Shown: one piece after another, positions 6,687 through 14,364 of the stretch
Numbering within the stretch: position 1 is the first letter of the stretch
Layout: each line of letters starts with the position of its first letter
Origin: CAZAQV01 sp964487255
GTDB lineage: Bacteria > Myxococcota_A > Polyangia > Polyangiales > CAZAQV01
NCBI GenBank assembly: GCA_964487255.1
Contig: CAZAQV010000009.1
Span: 161,727-225,726 of the forward strand
Reading direction: 5' to 3'
DNA: 64,000 nt
The notes under the pieces: model-generated
What the model was told of the DNA's origin: nothing
Databases searched by the model: none
What the model saw: only the letters and a program-made list of their open reading frames with translations
Program-made: the position numbers and the translations under genes

Positions 6687-9085
6687 TGCTTGGGATAACG
6701 CCGGCTTAGCTCTTTGCGCAGCGCTGGGTAGTGGCGCTCCCAGAAGCCCGGAAGGTCGCTGGTAACTTGCACGGCGCGACCATTGGGGGCCCAAAGGTGC
6801 AAGGTAAGCGGGGTTCCTGCAACACGCGGCGTCTCGGTCATGCCGAAAAACTCCTGCAGATAGCTCGCAGCCCAGGGCGGTCGGTCGGGTTCGTAGTGGA
6901 CCTCGACTCCTCGACGGCCCGGAATATCGATGCGCAGCGGCGTCTGCTCTTCGAGGGCGCGTTGCCGCTCGGGGGCGAGGCTGTAACGAAAGACGGACAG
7001 CGGGTCGGCACTACGCACGTCCGCAAGCGAAGAGGCTGAAGCACACGCTTGCGCAAGTGTACGTTCAAGCCCTTCGTCGATGCTGGCCGTGGCTTCGCCC
7101 AGAAGCTCGAGTCGCCGCCGCAGCGTTTGACGTTCATCGAGGTCGAGCACAGCACCAAGGCCACTCTTGTCGATGACTTCGCGAAGTACGGCTGCGACCT
7201 CAGCCCCCGATGTGGCTTTGCTCTCGCTCGCCTCGACCTCGACGGCACCCAGCGACACGACGGCACGCTTGAGCACACGGTCGGCTTTGGCGTCGTAGTG
7301 CCACGTCGTTTGCTCCTGGAAACGATCGAGAAAGACCTCGAGTACGCTGTCCTCCGCGACGGGCGCAATCGATACCGCTTGCTGCCGACCAAGGGGTCCC
7401 TTGCTCCCAAGGACGATGGCAAACTGTCCCTCGGTGTGCGTTCCCGGCGGCTCAGGTAGCTCGAACGAACTACCGTCCACGGTTGCCAACCGTGCGCCAG
7501 CGATTCGCCCTAGCCTTTGCGAAAAGCCCTGTAGCAAACACGCCTCAAGGTCGGCCTGCTCCTCGTCCATAGGGCGCACGGCTTCATCGCGCGCACCAAC
7601 AATGTTGGCCAAGCGATCCGCGGAACGGAAGATGGCGCGGAGGGTCGTGCGGTCGATGCCGACCGCTTCGGCCGAGCGAGCGTCGGTGTTTTCGAGCAGC
7701 CAACGCAAGGTGCTCCAAAAGTCACTTTCGTCGCGGCGCGGCGACCTTTCCTCAAGCACGGCAACCATCATCGCGGCGCGATACGAGACCTGACGCGACT
7801 GGGCTTCGAGCAGCATCACTGCGGTGCGTGGGTGCACCGGCATGGCGGCCATTGCCGCACCTTTGTCGGTAATGCGCCCTGAGGCGTCCAATGCGCCCAA
7901 CCCCCTGAGCTGCGCTTGCGCGCCTTGCCAACGTGCCAAGGGCGGTGGGTCCAAAAATGGCGGCGCATCGACCCCGAGTGAAGCCAACAATAGCGCGGGG
8001 CCCGCACAATCGGCGGACTGAAGTTCGGGTTTGTCGAACGCGGGTCGGCCGCGAACGCTCGCTTCATCAAACAAGCGCACGCACACGCCCGGCCCCACAC
8101 GACCCGCACGCCCCGCCCGTTGTTCAAGCGACGAACGTGGACTGGGTCTCGTTTCGAGGCTTGTAAAACCTGTGCTCGGATCGACGCGCGCGCGACGCGA
8201 CAGCCCCGTATCGACCACGGCGTTGAGGTCGGGCACGGTAAGCGAGGTCTCCGCGACTCGCGTCGCGAAAATCACTTGTGGGGCTTCGTGCTCCGAACGC
8301 CGCCGGAGAACGCCTTTCTGCTCAGCAAACGATTGCGCACCGAAGAGCTCGGCCGTGTCGAACTTAAAATCGGCTCGTAGTTGTTCTGTCGCACGCCGTG
8401 CCGAGCTCATCTCGGAGCGTCCTGGCACAAACACGAGTGCACGCATGCGCTCTCCACTTTTCTGTGCGCGAATCAGCAGGTTTCTCACGGCTCTCGCGAT
8501 GTGCGCGTCGTCTCGTTCACCGGAACGCGGCGGCAGGTACTCAACCGTCACAGGGTGCAGGCGACCCGGGACTTCAATGCGTGGTGCAGCGAGAAACGTT
8601 GACAGTTTCTCGGCGTCAAGCGTCGCGCTCATCACAATCAGGTTCGGGCCTGTTCTTTTCTTGCGGGCTGCTAAGCATGCGCAGAGCGCAAGATCGATAT
8701 CCACGCTCCGCTCGTGAAACTCGTCGAGGACGACCGTGTCGCGTTCGCCAAGCCCTTCGCCAGACGCAAGCATTCGCATGAACACGCCCGTCGTGACGTA
8801 CAAGACTTTGGTCTGCGCACTCTGCTTGCTGTCAAAGCGCACCGCGTAACCCACCTGAGCGCCAACCTTTTGTCCGAGTTCTTCGCACACGCGCAGCGCG
8901 GCGTGACTGGCGGCGACGCGGCGTGGCTGCACGCAGATGACGCGTCCGCCGTCGCGGCGGAGCGCCCAGGGCACACGCGTGGTCTTGCCAGCGCCCGGCT
9001 CAGCGACCAGCACCAGCGCACCCTGCTCGAGCACCAAGTCCTTGATACGCGGCAAATGCGCATCTACCGGCAGCTTGTCTTTCAA
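6629..9085 (-). CDS. hrpB: ATP-dependent helicase HrpB (DEAH-box)
   Basis: This is a DExH-box nucleic-acid helicase of the HrpB family. Motif I GAGKTT (31-36), the DEFHER box (~120), motif III SATLD and motif VI QRAGRAGR are all present, and the C-terminal HrpB domain ends in a usual HHWPEDP segment. The frame is open back to 9238, but residues before 9085 are encoded by the palindromic repeat block at 9091-9291. A TTG at 9085 just before KDKLPVDAHLP gives the normal length of ~818 residues, so I take that start. No clear ribosome site is visible. The cellular role of bacterial HrpB is poorly defined. Confidence 0.88.
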   Translation of the reverse strand: MKDKLPVDAHLPRIKDLVLEQGALVLVAEPGAGKTTRVPWALRRDGGRVICVQPRRVAASHAALRVCEELGQKVGAQVGYAVRFDSKQSAQTKVLYVTTGVFMRMLASGEGLGERDTVVLDEFHERSVDIDLALCACLAARKKRTGPNLIVMSATLDAEKLSTFLAAPRIEVPGRLHPVTVEYLPPRSGERDDAHIARAVRNLLIRAQKSGERMRALVFVPGRSEMSSARRATEQLRADFKFDTAELFGAQSFAEQKGVLRRRSEHEAPQVIFATRVAETSLTVPDLNAVVDTGLSRRARVDPSTGFTSLETRPSPRSSLEQRAGRAGRVGPGVCVRLFDEASVRGRPAFDKPELQSADCAGPALLLASLGVDAPPFLDPPPLARWQGAQAQLRGLGALDASGRITDKGAAMAAMPVHPRTAVMLLEAQSRQVSYRAAMMVAVLEERSPRRDESDFWSTLRWLLENTDARSAEAVGIDRTTLRAIFRSADRLANIVGARDEAVRPMDEEQADLEACLLQGFSQRLGRIAGARLATVDGSSFELPEPPGTHTEGQFAIVLGSKGPLGRQQAVSIAPVAEDSVLEVFLDRFQEQTTWHYDAKADRVLKRAVVSLGAVEVEASESKATSGAEVAAVLREVIDKSGLGAVLDLDERQTLRRRLELLGEATASIDEGLERTLAQACASASSLADVRSADPLSVFRYSLAPERQRALEEQTPLRIDIPGRRGVEVHYEPDRPPWAASYLQEFFGMTETPRVAGTPLTLHLWAPNGRAVQVTSDLPGFWERHYPALRKELSRRYPKHHWPEDPLNAKPVRLKRYL

Positions 9086-9090
9086 GACCC

Positions 9091-9291
9091 GCGATGAGCG
9101 TGCGAGCACCAAGGTTCGCGCAGACCGCGATGAGCGAAGCGGAGGGAGAATCCAATGTGGTATCTCCACATTGTTGGTTCGGAAGGAGCGATACCGCGAA
9201 GAGCCGTAAACACAGCGCGATGAGCGTGCGAGCACCAAGGTTCGGATTTGCTAAATGCAAATCCCTGGACCGACTGCGAGCCGTGAAGAGC
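9091..9291. repeat. Block of palindromic elements (one half copy, two full copies) upstream of hrpB
   Basis: A 28-bp sequence starting GCGATGAGCGTGCGAGCACC occurs exactly at 9091-9118 and 9217-9244. One full element (9127-9204) has stem CAATGTGG, loop TATCT, stem CCACATTG. The second (9217-9291) has stem GGATTTGC, loop TAAAT, stem GCAAATCC. Both start with GCGATGAGC and end with GCGAAGAGC or GTGAAGAGC, as at 323-555 and 58089-58278. The block lies between the AMIN-like gene and hrpB and stays open as coding sequence in the hrpB frame. Confidence 0.85.
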
Positions 9292-9299
9292 CAGAAGCA

Positions 9300-9740
9300 C
9301 TAGAAGTCGACGTAGATGTAGGAGTAGCCGCCCAGCGCATCGACGCGGACATTGGGATGCGCCGACTCCTTGAGGTCGATGACCAAAGCAACGTCCTTTT
9401 TGCGGCGCTCAAGTTTCGCGGTGAGGAGGGGTGTATTGAAGTAACGCATATCGAGCGGCAAACGATTGGTACGCAGATGAACGCGAGAGTTTCGAATCAG
9501 AACCGTGACCTTCTGCCCCGCCACTTGAACGTCGTATTGCGGCGTCTTCGTCGTTTGCACAAATACGCGCGCACCGCCCGGCTGCGGAATGAACCCCGGC
9601 CATGTCACGTAGTTGTGCTTCGAGGACTTCGGCGGCGCGGGCGGCGGATTACCGGCTCCGGGTCGTACCCCATCGTAGGCCAGTGCCGTGGAGCCAAGAG
9701 CGACGATGGATACGAGGAGCATCAGAAGACGTCGGTTCAT
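9300..9740 (-). CDS. Secreted AMIN-domain-like protein
   Basis: The 146-residue product begins with a Sec signal peptide (MNRRLLMLLVSIVALGSTALA). After a short Pro-rich linker it has one beta-rich domain whose pattern (VFVQTTKTPQYDVQVAGQKV, then LVIDLKE) resembles AMIN domains, which bind peptidoglycan or place proteins at the division site or secretin base. No catalytic domain is attached. The start at 9740 is chosen for the signal peptide; the frame is open further to 9962, but that part is read through a duplicated gene fragment (9815-9863). It is upstream of hrpB on the same strand. Confidence 0.55.
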   Translation of the reverse strand: MNRRLLMLLVSIVALGSTALAYDGVRPGAGNPPPAPPKSSKHNYVTWPGFIPQPGGARVFVQTTKTPQYDVQVAGQKVTVLIRNSRVHLRTNRLPLDMRYFNTPLLTAKLERRKKDVALVIDLKESAHPNVRVDALGGYSYIYVDF

Positions 9741-9814
9741 CCCCAAATTGTAGCTGGGCGCTCGCCAGGGGAGCAACTTTACCCGGCCGAAGCCAGGCTT
9801 CTTCCGCAAAAACG

Positions 9815-9863
9815 CAAAAACGGGGCTGGACCAAGCCATTTCGCCGTCTTGCTGCCGTACTCG
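9815..9863. repeat. 49-bp duplicate of the 3' end of the DUF3604 gene
   Basis: Bases 9815-9863 match 12526-12574 with one mismatch. The second location encodes the C-terminal RVRQQDGEMAWSSPVFA of the DUF3604 protein. The copy here lies between the AMIN-like gene and the RAYT gene in the same orientation as the original and belongs to no gene. It is probably a relic of a duplication that left only the end of the gene. Confidence 0.85.
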
Positions 9864-10018
9864 ACGGTCCTTCCCTGGTTGGTCTTTTCGGGTCCCCCGA
9901 ATGGACCGCGGGTGGCGCGCCGGTTGGCGTCGATTGGCGTCGCGTTTCGGCGTGCGCAGCAAAAAGCGTCACGGTTTGGCTGCCCAAAACCGGCACGCTC
10001 ATTGCCCTGTAAAGGTGT

Positions 10019-10927
10019 GTGACCTTGCCACGCTTCACCAAGCGAAAGCGCGAATCGTTGCTCATCACGCGGCGCTGTATCGGTCGGCAGTTATTGCTCC
10101 GACCCGACCGCAACACGAACCAGATCTTCCTCTATTACCTCGCGGTGGCGGCCAGAGAACACGGCATCGAGGTCCATGCTGTCGTCGTCATGAGCAACCA
10201 CTTCCACCTCGTCGTCACCGACCACTTTGGCAATCGCTCTCTGTTCACGCGTGACCTCGTACGCAACGTCGCCAGTTGCATCCAAGCCTTACGCGGTACC
10301 CGGGGCGGCGTCTTCGACAAAAGCCAAGCCAACTTCACGCGCCTCGTCACGCCCGAAGCGGTTGTTCAAAAGTGTGCCTACACGCTCGTCAACCCGGTCG
10401 CCGAGGGGCTCGTCAGCTCGCATCAGAAGTGGCCTGGGGTCACAGTGGACATCGATGATATCGGCCGCCGCACCTTCCACATCAAGCGACCCCAATACTA
10501 CTGCCGCAAAGACAACCCGATTTGGCCAGAGCAAATCACGCTGAAACTGACCGTGCCTCCCGAGCATGAGCCGGACGAGTTTCGGAGAGCTTTGCGCGCT
10601 GAGGTGCGTGAGCAGCAAGAGCTGGCTCGTGAGAAAGTTCGCTTAGCTGGCAAGCGGTTTCTGGGTCGCCAGCGCGTGCTCGACACCTCGCCCTACAAAC
10701 GTGCCAAGTCTTACGAGGACTTCGGCGCCCGCGTTCCGACATTTGCCACTGGCAAGGGTCAGCGAGAAGCCTTCAAACATGCCGCCACCGAACTCAAGGT
10801 TTTTCGCGCCATGTATCGAGATGCCATCAACGCCTGGAAACAGGGAATCAGGGACGCTCTGTTCCCAGAGGGCACCTGGTGGATGGTGCACTTTCATCAA
10901 GTCGGCACGGTTTCACTGCAAATCTGA
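10019..10927 (+). CDS. REP-associated tyrosine transposase (RAYT, IS200/IS605-like Y1)
   Basis: The 302-residue protein is a single-stranded DNA transposase of the Y1 family. The HUH motif is HFH at 61-63 in MSNHFHLVV, and the catalytic tyrosine is most likely Y121 in YTLVNPVAEGL, the YxxxNPV pattern typical of RAYTs. RAYTs normally occur singly and process short palindromic REP elements rather than moving a full insertion sequence. No IS ends are evident around it. The GTG start follows AAAGG. Length exceeds the classical IS200 transposase (~150 residues), with a basic C-terminal helical part of unknown role. It is intact and plausibly active. Confidence 0.88.
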   Translation: MTLPRFTKRKRESLLITRRCIGRQLLLRPDRNTNQIFLYYLAVAAREHGIEVHAVVVMSNHFHLVVTDHFGNRSLFTRDLVRNVASCIQALRGTRGGVFDKSQANFTRLVTPEAVVQKCAYTLVNPVAEGLVSSHQKWPGVTVDIDDIGRRTFHIKRPQYYCRKDNPIWPEQITLKLTVPPEHEPDEFRRALRAEVREQQELAREKVRLAGKRFLGRQRVLDTSPYKRAKSYEDFGARVPTFATGKGQREAFKHAATELKVFRAMYRDAINAWKQGIRDALFPEGTWWMVHFHQVGTVSLQI

Positions 10928-11247
10928 TTCGCATTCAGCTTCACTGCGCTCGATGCGCGACTCGCTACGTCGATGTACTCACCGGCGAGCGCACCGGTAC
11001 GTGCTGAGTATGCGAAATTCGCGCTCTCATGTCTTAACCCAGGCTGCACGACGCAACGCGCGCGCTCACAACGGCCGTCCACCTGCTCAAACGTCCTGAA
11101 ACGGCGTCCACAGCCCCAATTCCACCCTCTCCAAACTCGGCAACCTGGGAAGGATCGCCCCACTCACCAACCTGGGAAGGATCGCCGCCCAAACGGGGAA
11201 GGATCGCCCCCAAGGATCGCCGGACTTTGGGCCTATAGCTGGCTCGT
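10928..11247. repeat. Intergenic region with GGGAAGGATCGCC direct repeats
   Basis: This 320-bp non-coding stretch separates the RAYT gene from a minus-strand lipoprotein gene. Its right half carries GGGAAGGATCGCC three times (11147-11159, 11174-11186, 11196-11208) and a shortened AAGGATCGCC at 11212-11221. Two of them share the longer context CAACCTGGGAAGGATCGCC. The left half shows no ORF with coding character. The repeats may be RAYT substrates or relics of an unrelated element. Confidence 0.6.
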
Positions 11248-11871
11248 CTAATGGCTTGTGTTTGCCAGGTCGGTCATGGGTCGGCATTCGGCGAAGTACC
11301 CGCGGGCTTCGATCATCCTGCGCGCCTGCTCTTCGTATCGCTTCTGCTTTTTACCCATGTACTGCGAACGCCCGTGAGGATACGACGGAGCACTGCATGA
11401 CGAGCCGGCCGGACACGCTTCGCTCTGACCACAACCGATACCGCAGCCCTGGAACTCGTCGGTCGTGAGAATGAAGCGGCCACCCATTTTCGGATCCGTG
11501 GTGCGAACGCCTATTAGATACGTTCCCGTCTCTTTGGCACTGAACGAAGCTGCATTCCCGTGCCCCTCCAGCGGAAACGCCTGTTCGGCCATGAAACCAC
11601 CCGCAGCATCGTATCGCATAGCAGCAGGCGAAACAGGCCCTGATGCGTTGACCCTGATCACAGCTCGTCCGCCACCCTTGCAAGCCAATGTAAAGCCCGA
11701 GATTGAATCGGACGCGTAGCGCCCCGCATGTTGGCGCTTTGGCCGAAGCTCGCCGAACACGAGTACGCGACCCACCCTAGGCAGCGCAGTAGGCCGCCGT
11801 TCACTCTTCGCCGACTGTCCACTCGCATGACACGCGCAAAGCAGGAACATCAGCAGCCAACGAACGCTCAC
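11248..11871 (-). CDS. Putative lipoprotein with Cys-rich C-terminus, unknown function
   Basis: The 207-residue product has an N-terminal hydrophobic stretch ending in LLCAC, a passable lipobox, so it is probably exported and lipidated. The middle (~35-150) is beta-rich, with FGELRPKR and TYLIGVRTTD-like strands. Residues ~150-180 contain six cysteines in CGIGCGQSEAC and CSAP spacing, suggesting disulfides, and the end is basic and helical. I recognise no family. It lies alone between non-coding repeat regions. Confidence 0.55.
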   Translation of the reverse strand: MSVRWLLMFLLCACHASGQSAKSERRPTALPRVGRVLVFGELRPKRQHAGRYASDSISGFTLACKGGGRAVIRVNASGPVSPAAMRYDAAGGFMAEQAFPLEGHGNAASFSAKETGTYLIGVRTTDPKMGGRFILTTDEFQGCGIGCGQSEACPAGSSCSAPSYPHGRSQYMGKKQKRYEEQARRMIEARGYFAECRPMTDLANTSH

Positions 11872-11928
11872 AAACGTCCCCTAAGGGAATTCGGAAACCT
11901 AGGTTCGCGGCTGGCGATAAGCACGTCG

Positions 11929-12123
11929 ATGACTCCTCCAGGCTTGATTGTGCCAGGCTTTACTCACCTCGTCACCCGTTGCTGCATCGGAAGACGATTC
12001 TTGCTTAGACCGGACAAAGAGATGATGAGCGCGGTGCTCTACTGTCTCGCCGTTGCGGCGAAGCGCTGCACGGTGTCCGTTCATGAACTCTGCGTGATGA
12101 GTAACCATTTGTGTCTGGCATAG
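11929..12123 (+). pseudogene. Truncated second RAYT
   Basis: The frame from ATG 11929 encodes ~64 residues matching the N-terminus of the intact RAYT: (I/V)TRxCIGRxxLLRPD, then LYxLAVAA and V(H)xxxVMSNH. At the HUH site MSNHFHLVV has become MSNHLCLA followed by a TAG at 12121-12123, so the second catalytic His and the tyrosine region are lost. The remaining sequence to ~12.2 kb shows no further match. It is an inactive fragment of a related but not identical transposase. Confidence 0.7.
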
Positions 12124-12511
12124 CGGCTAAGATTGGTAGGTGCTGGAAGCGACGTGGAGTTCGGAAACCATTAGGCCCAGTTTTACGAGAGGCCGTGTGA
12201 TAGCAGGAGCCCACCACGCTCATGTTCAAACTCTCGACGAATAAACCGCGATTCACGAGGTGCGGCCGCACCGCGCTAGAGGTTCAAAGGTTGAAACACA
12301 GCGAGCTGCGCCAACTGGCGCGCATCTTGGGTATCGACGATGACTTGCAAGCGCCATGGGTAAGTACAACGCACACACCTGGCAGCCTCGTCGATCTCCG
12401 CACAAAGAGCTTGACCTGCCACGTTCAGGCGTCGGAACGGCCTTGTTCAGACGTCGGAACATCCCCCTTCGCCCAGGCTTCGGCAGGACAACGAAGAGGC
12501 GATGCCGCTTT
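12124..12511. other. Non-coding region with a 16-bp direct repeat
   Basis: No convincing gene lies here; short ORFs on both strands look like chance frames. GTTCAGGCGTCGGAAC (12423-12438) and GTTCAGACGTCGGAAC (12445-12460) form a 22-bp-period direct repeat. The region lies between the RAYT fragment and the end of the DUF3604 gene, and probably consists of decayed mobile DNA. Confidence 0.5.
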
Positions 12512-14359
12512 CTAGGCTTCCTCTGCAAAAACGGGGCTGGACCAGGCCATTTCGCCGTCTTGCTGCCGTACTCGCACGTACAGGTACTTTTGAGCATCGA
12601 GTTCGGCGCGCTCTTCGAAACGTGGCGCCGTGAGGTCCCAGCGTTTGCGCACCCCCTGCGCATCAACGAGTTCGACGCTGCGAAGCGGCGCCGTGCCGTG
12701 AACCTGCACCAGGACCTGCGCGCCACGAAGGTCTGCAACCGCACCCATCGGGGATCCATTAACCTCGAAGTTGAGGTTGATCTTGGCCCCGCTAGTCGCG
12801 TAGCACCGCCGCGCGCGAATCGCGTCTAGGATAGCCTGTCGCGTACAAGCCGAGGCCTGAACGGCAGTGAGCCCTGTGCGAAAAGGGTCTCGCTTGCGCG
12901 CAACCCCGTGGTGCCAAAGCAAGCCGTGGCCGTCTGAACTTGCGATGAACCCAAAGCGATGACCTCGCTGAAGCACGGCGTCCACCATTTGGTCGCGCAG
13001 TTCGCCACGCTGACCAAGCTCATGCGCCCAGTGCTCGTAGCAGCCGTGACAGGAGCAAATTTCCCAGACAGGTTGCCCCACTTCGTCATGCGCGCTTTCG
13101 TTCGCGCCCGTCCAACCCACGTGGTGCGGTACAGCGAACCCGCCTGCAGCTTTGACGGCCTCGACAATCTCGTCACCTTCTGTAAGCACGTCGCGCGAGT
13201 ACACCTTCCGTGAAAACTCGGGGAAATAGCACACCTTATGTCCTGGTCCGGGGTGCATCTTGGCGGTCCACTCGTAGGCGAGCAGCGTCACGAAGGTGCC
13301 GGGCTCGTGGTGGGACTCCGCGACGCGCTGCAGGTAGCCCCACTCCACACTCTCGATTCGCTTTCCGAGAAAGGACTCGTGGTCGGTCAGGGCGCAAAAG
13401 TCATCGCCGTACCGATACCGCGCACGCAAGTACGGCTCATCTGCGCTTCCGATGCCGTCCGAGTGTGCGCTGTGTTGGTGGATGTCGCCAAAAAGGGTGC
13501 GCAGTCCATGGGCCTGAGCGAAGTCGTCGGGCGGGCGCTCTTGGACGACGGGCGCGCGACTCGGCTGCGCTACCCGAGCCCGCTTGAGGGGTGGGCGAGC
13601 GCCACTGGGCGGGGCCTGGGCTTGCACGCGAATCCCTTTGCGTTCGCGCCATGCGACAAGCATGCGCGACCCTGACACCACGGCTGCCGCGCGTCGTCCG
13701 CGGCACCCCCAACCACCCTCACCTACCGGCTGTCGGAGAGCAAAGCCTTTATCGTTTACGTCCTGCCGCCAGTATTGATGTGCACCACGTCCGACGATCG
13801 CGACGGCGCCCTCGTCCGCGGCCACGAGAGAAGCGAACTCGAAAGACTGCTCTTCGCCTTGCATGTCCCGATCACGCCCGACCATCGGCGTGTCAACTTC
13901 CCAAACCTCACCCTTGCCGTCGACAAAGCGAAGGGCGATCCATTTTGCGATGTCGGGCTCATGATTGTCCTCACGCAAGTTGTGATGAAACGCAACCCAC
14001 GCGCCCCCTGGCACTTCAAGAACGTAAGGCGCTGCCACCGTCCCGTGCCCTTCCCACACTTTGGTCTCTAGCCCAGACTCAGATCGACACCACAACGTGT
14101 TGAGATACCCCTGTCGCGTGACCCACACGCTCCACACACCGTTGCTGTGGACCCGGTCTTCATCCACGCTCGGCTCGGGGATAGGCGTTCGCACTCCGTT
14201 CGGCGGGCCTACTAGCTCACCCGATTCATCGATGCGAAAAGAAAGCATCGCCTCGGCGACACCGTCCGAGCAACGCACGCGGAGCACAACCCCGGGCGTA
14301 TCGGCCTCCAATGAGGGGCTCCGCAGATACAGCTCCGGCTTTTGTTCGAGCAAAAGCAT
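12512..14359 (-). CDS. DUF3604 / PHP-like metal-dependent hydrolase
   Basis: The 615-residue protein has an N-terminal beta-propeller-like region (~1-270, repeated WSVWV, APYVLE and AVVSG strands) and a C-terminal PHP-type domain starting FGDIHQHSAHSDG (~305-317). That metal-binding HxH signature is characteristic of DUF3604. Further likely ligands are in CALTDHES, GHKVCYFPEF, VPHHVGW and IASSDGH. Substrate is unknown; other DUF3604 members occur in secreted or cytoplasmic phosphoesterase-like proteins. No signal peptide is seen. It follows the PEGA-like gene by 5 bp, so the pair is probably one operon. A 49-bp copy of its 3' end lies at 9815. Confidence 0.75.
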   Translation of the reverse strand: MLLLEQKPELYLRSPSLEADTPGVVLRVRCSDGVAEAMLSFRIDESGELVGPPNGVRTPIPEPSVDEDRVHSNGVWSVWVTRQGYLNTLWCRSESGLETKVWEGHGTVAAPYVLEVPGGAWVAFHHNLREDNHEPDIAKWIALRFVDGKGEVWEVDTPMVGRDRDMQGEEQSFEFASLVAADEGAVAIVGRGAHQYWRQDVNDKGFALRQPVGEGGWGCRGRRAAAVVSGSRMLVAWRERKGIRVQAQAPPSGARPPLKRARVAQPSRAPVVQERPPDDFAQAHGLRTLFGDIHQHSAHSDGIGSADEPYLRARYRYGDDFCALTDHESFLGKRIESVEWGYLQRVAESHHEPGTFVTLLAYEWTAKMHPGPGHKVCYFPEFSRKVYSRDVLTEGDEIVEAVKAAGGFAVPHHVGWTGANESAHDEVGQPVWEICSCHGCYEHWAHELGQRGELRDQMVDAVLQRGHRFGFIASSDGHGLLWHHGVARKRDPFRTGLTAVQASACTRQAILDAIRARRCYATSGAKINLNFEVNGSPMGAVADLRGAQVLVQVHGTAPLRSVELVDAQGVRKRWDLTAPRFEERAELDAQKYLYVRVRQQDGEMAWSSPVFAEEA

Positions 14360-14364
14360 CTTTG

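Noticed and set aside
9741..9962. Upstream extension of the AMIN-like protein
   Set aside because: It reads through a duplicated gene fragment and would bury the signal peptide.
12222..12515. 97-residue plus-strand ORF after the RAYT fragment
   Set aside because: No recognised family, and its composition is not clearly coding; the region looks like decayed mobile DNA.
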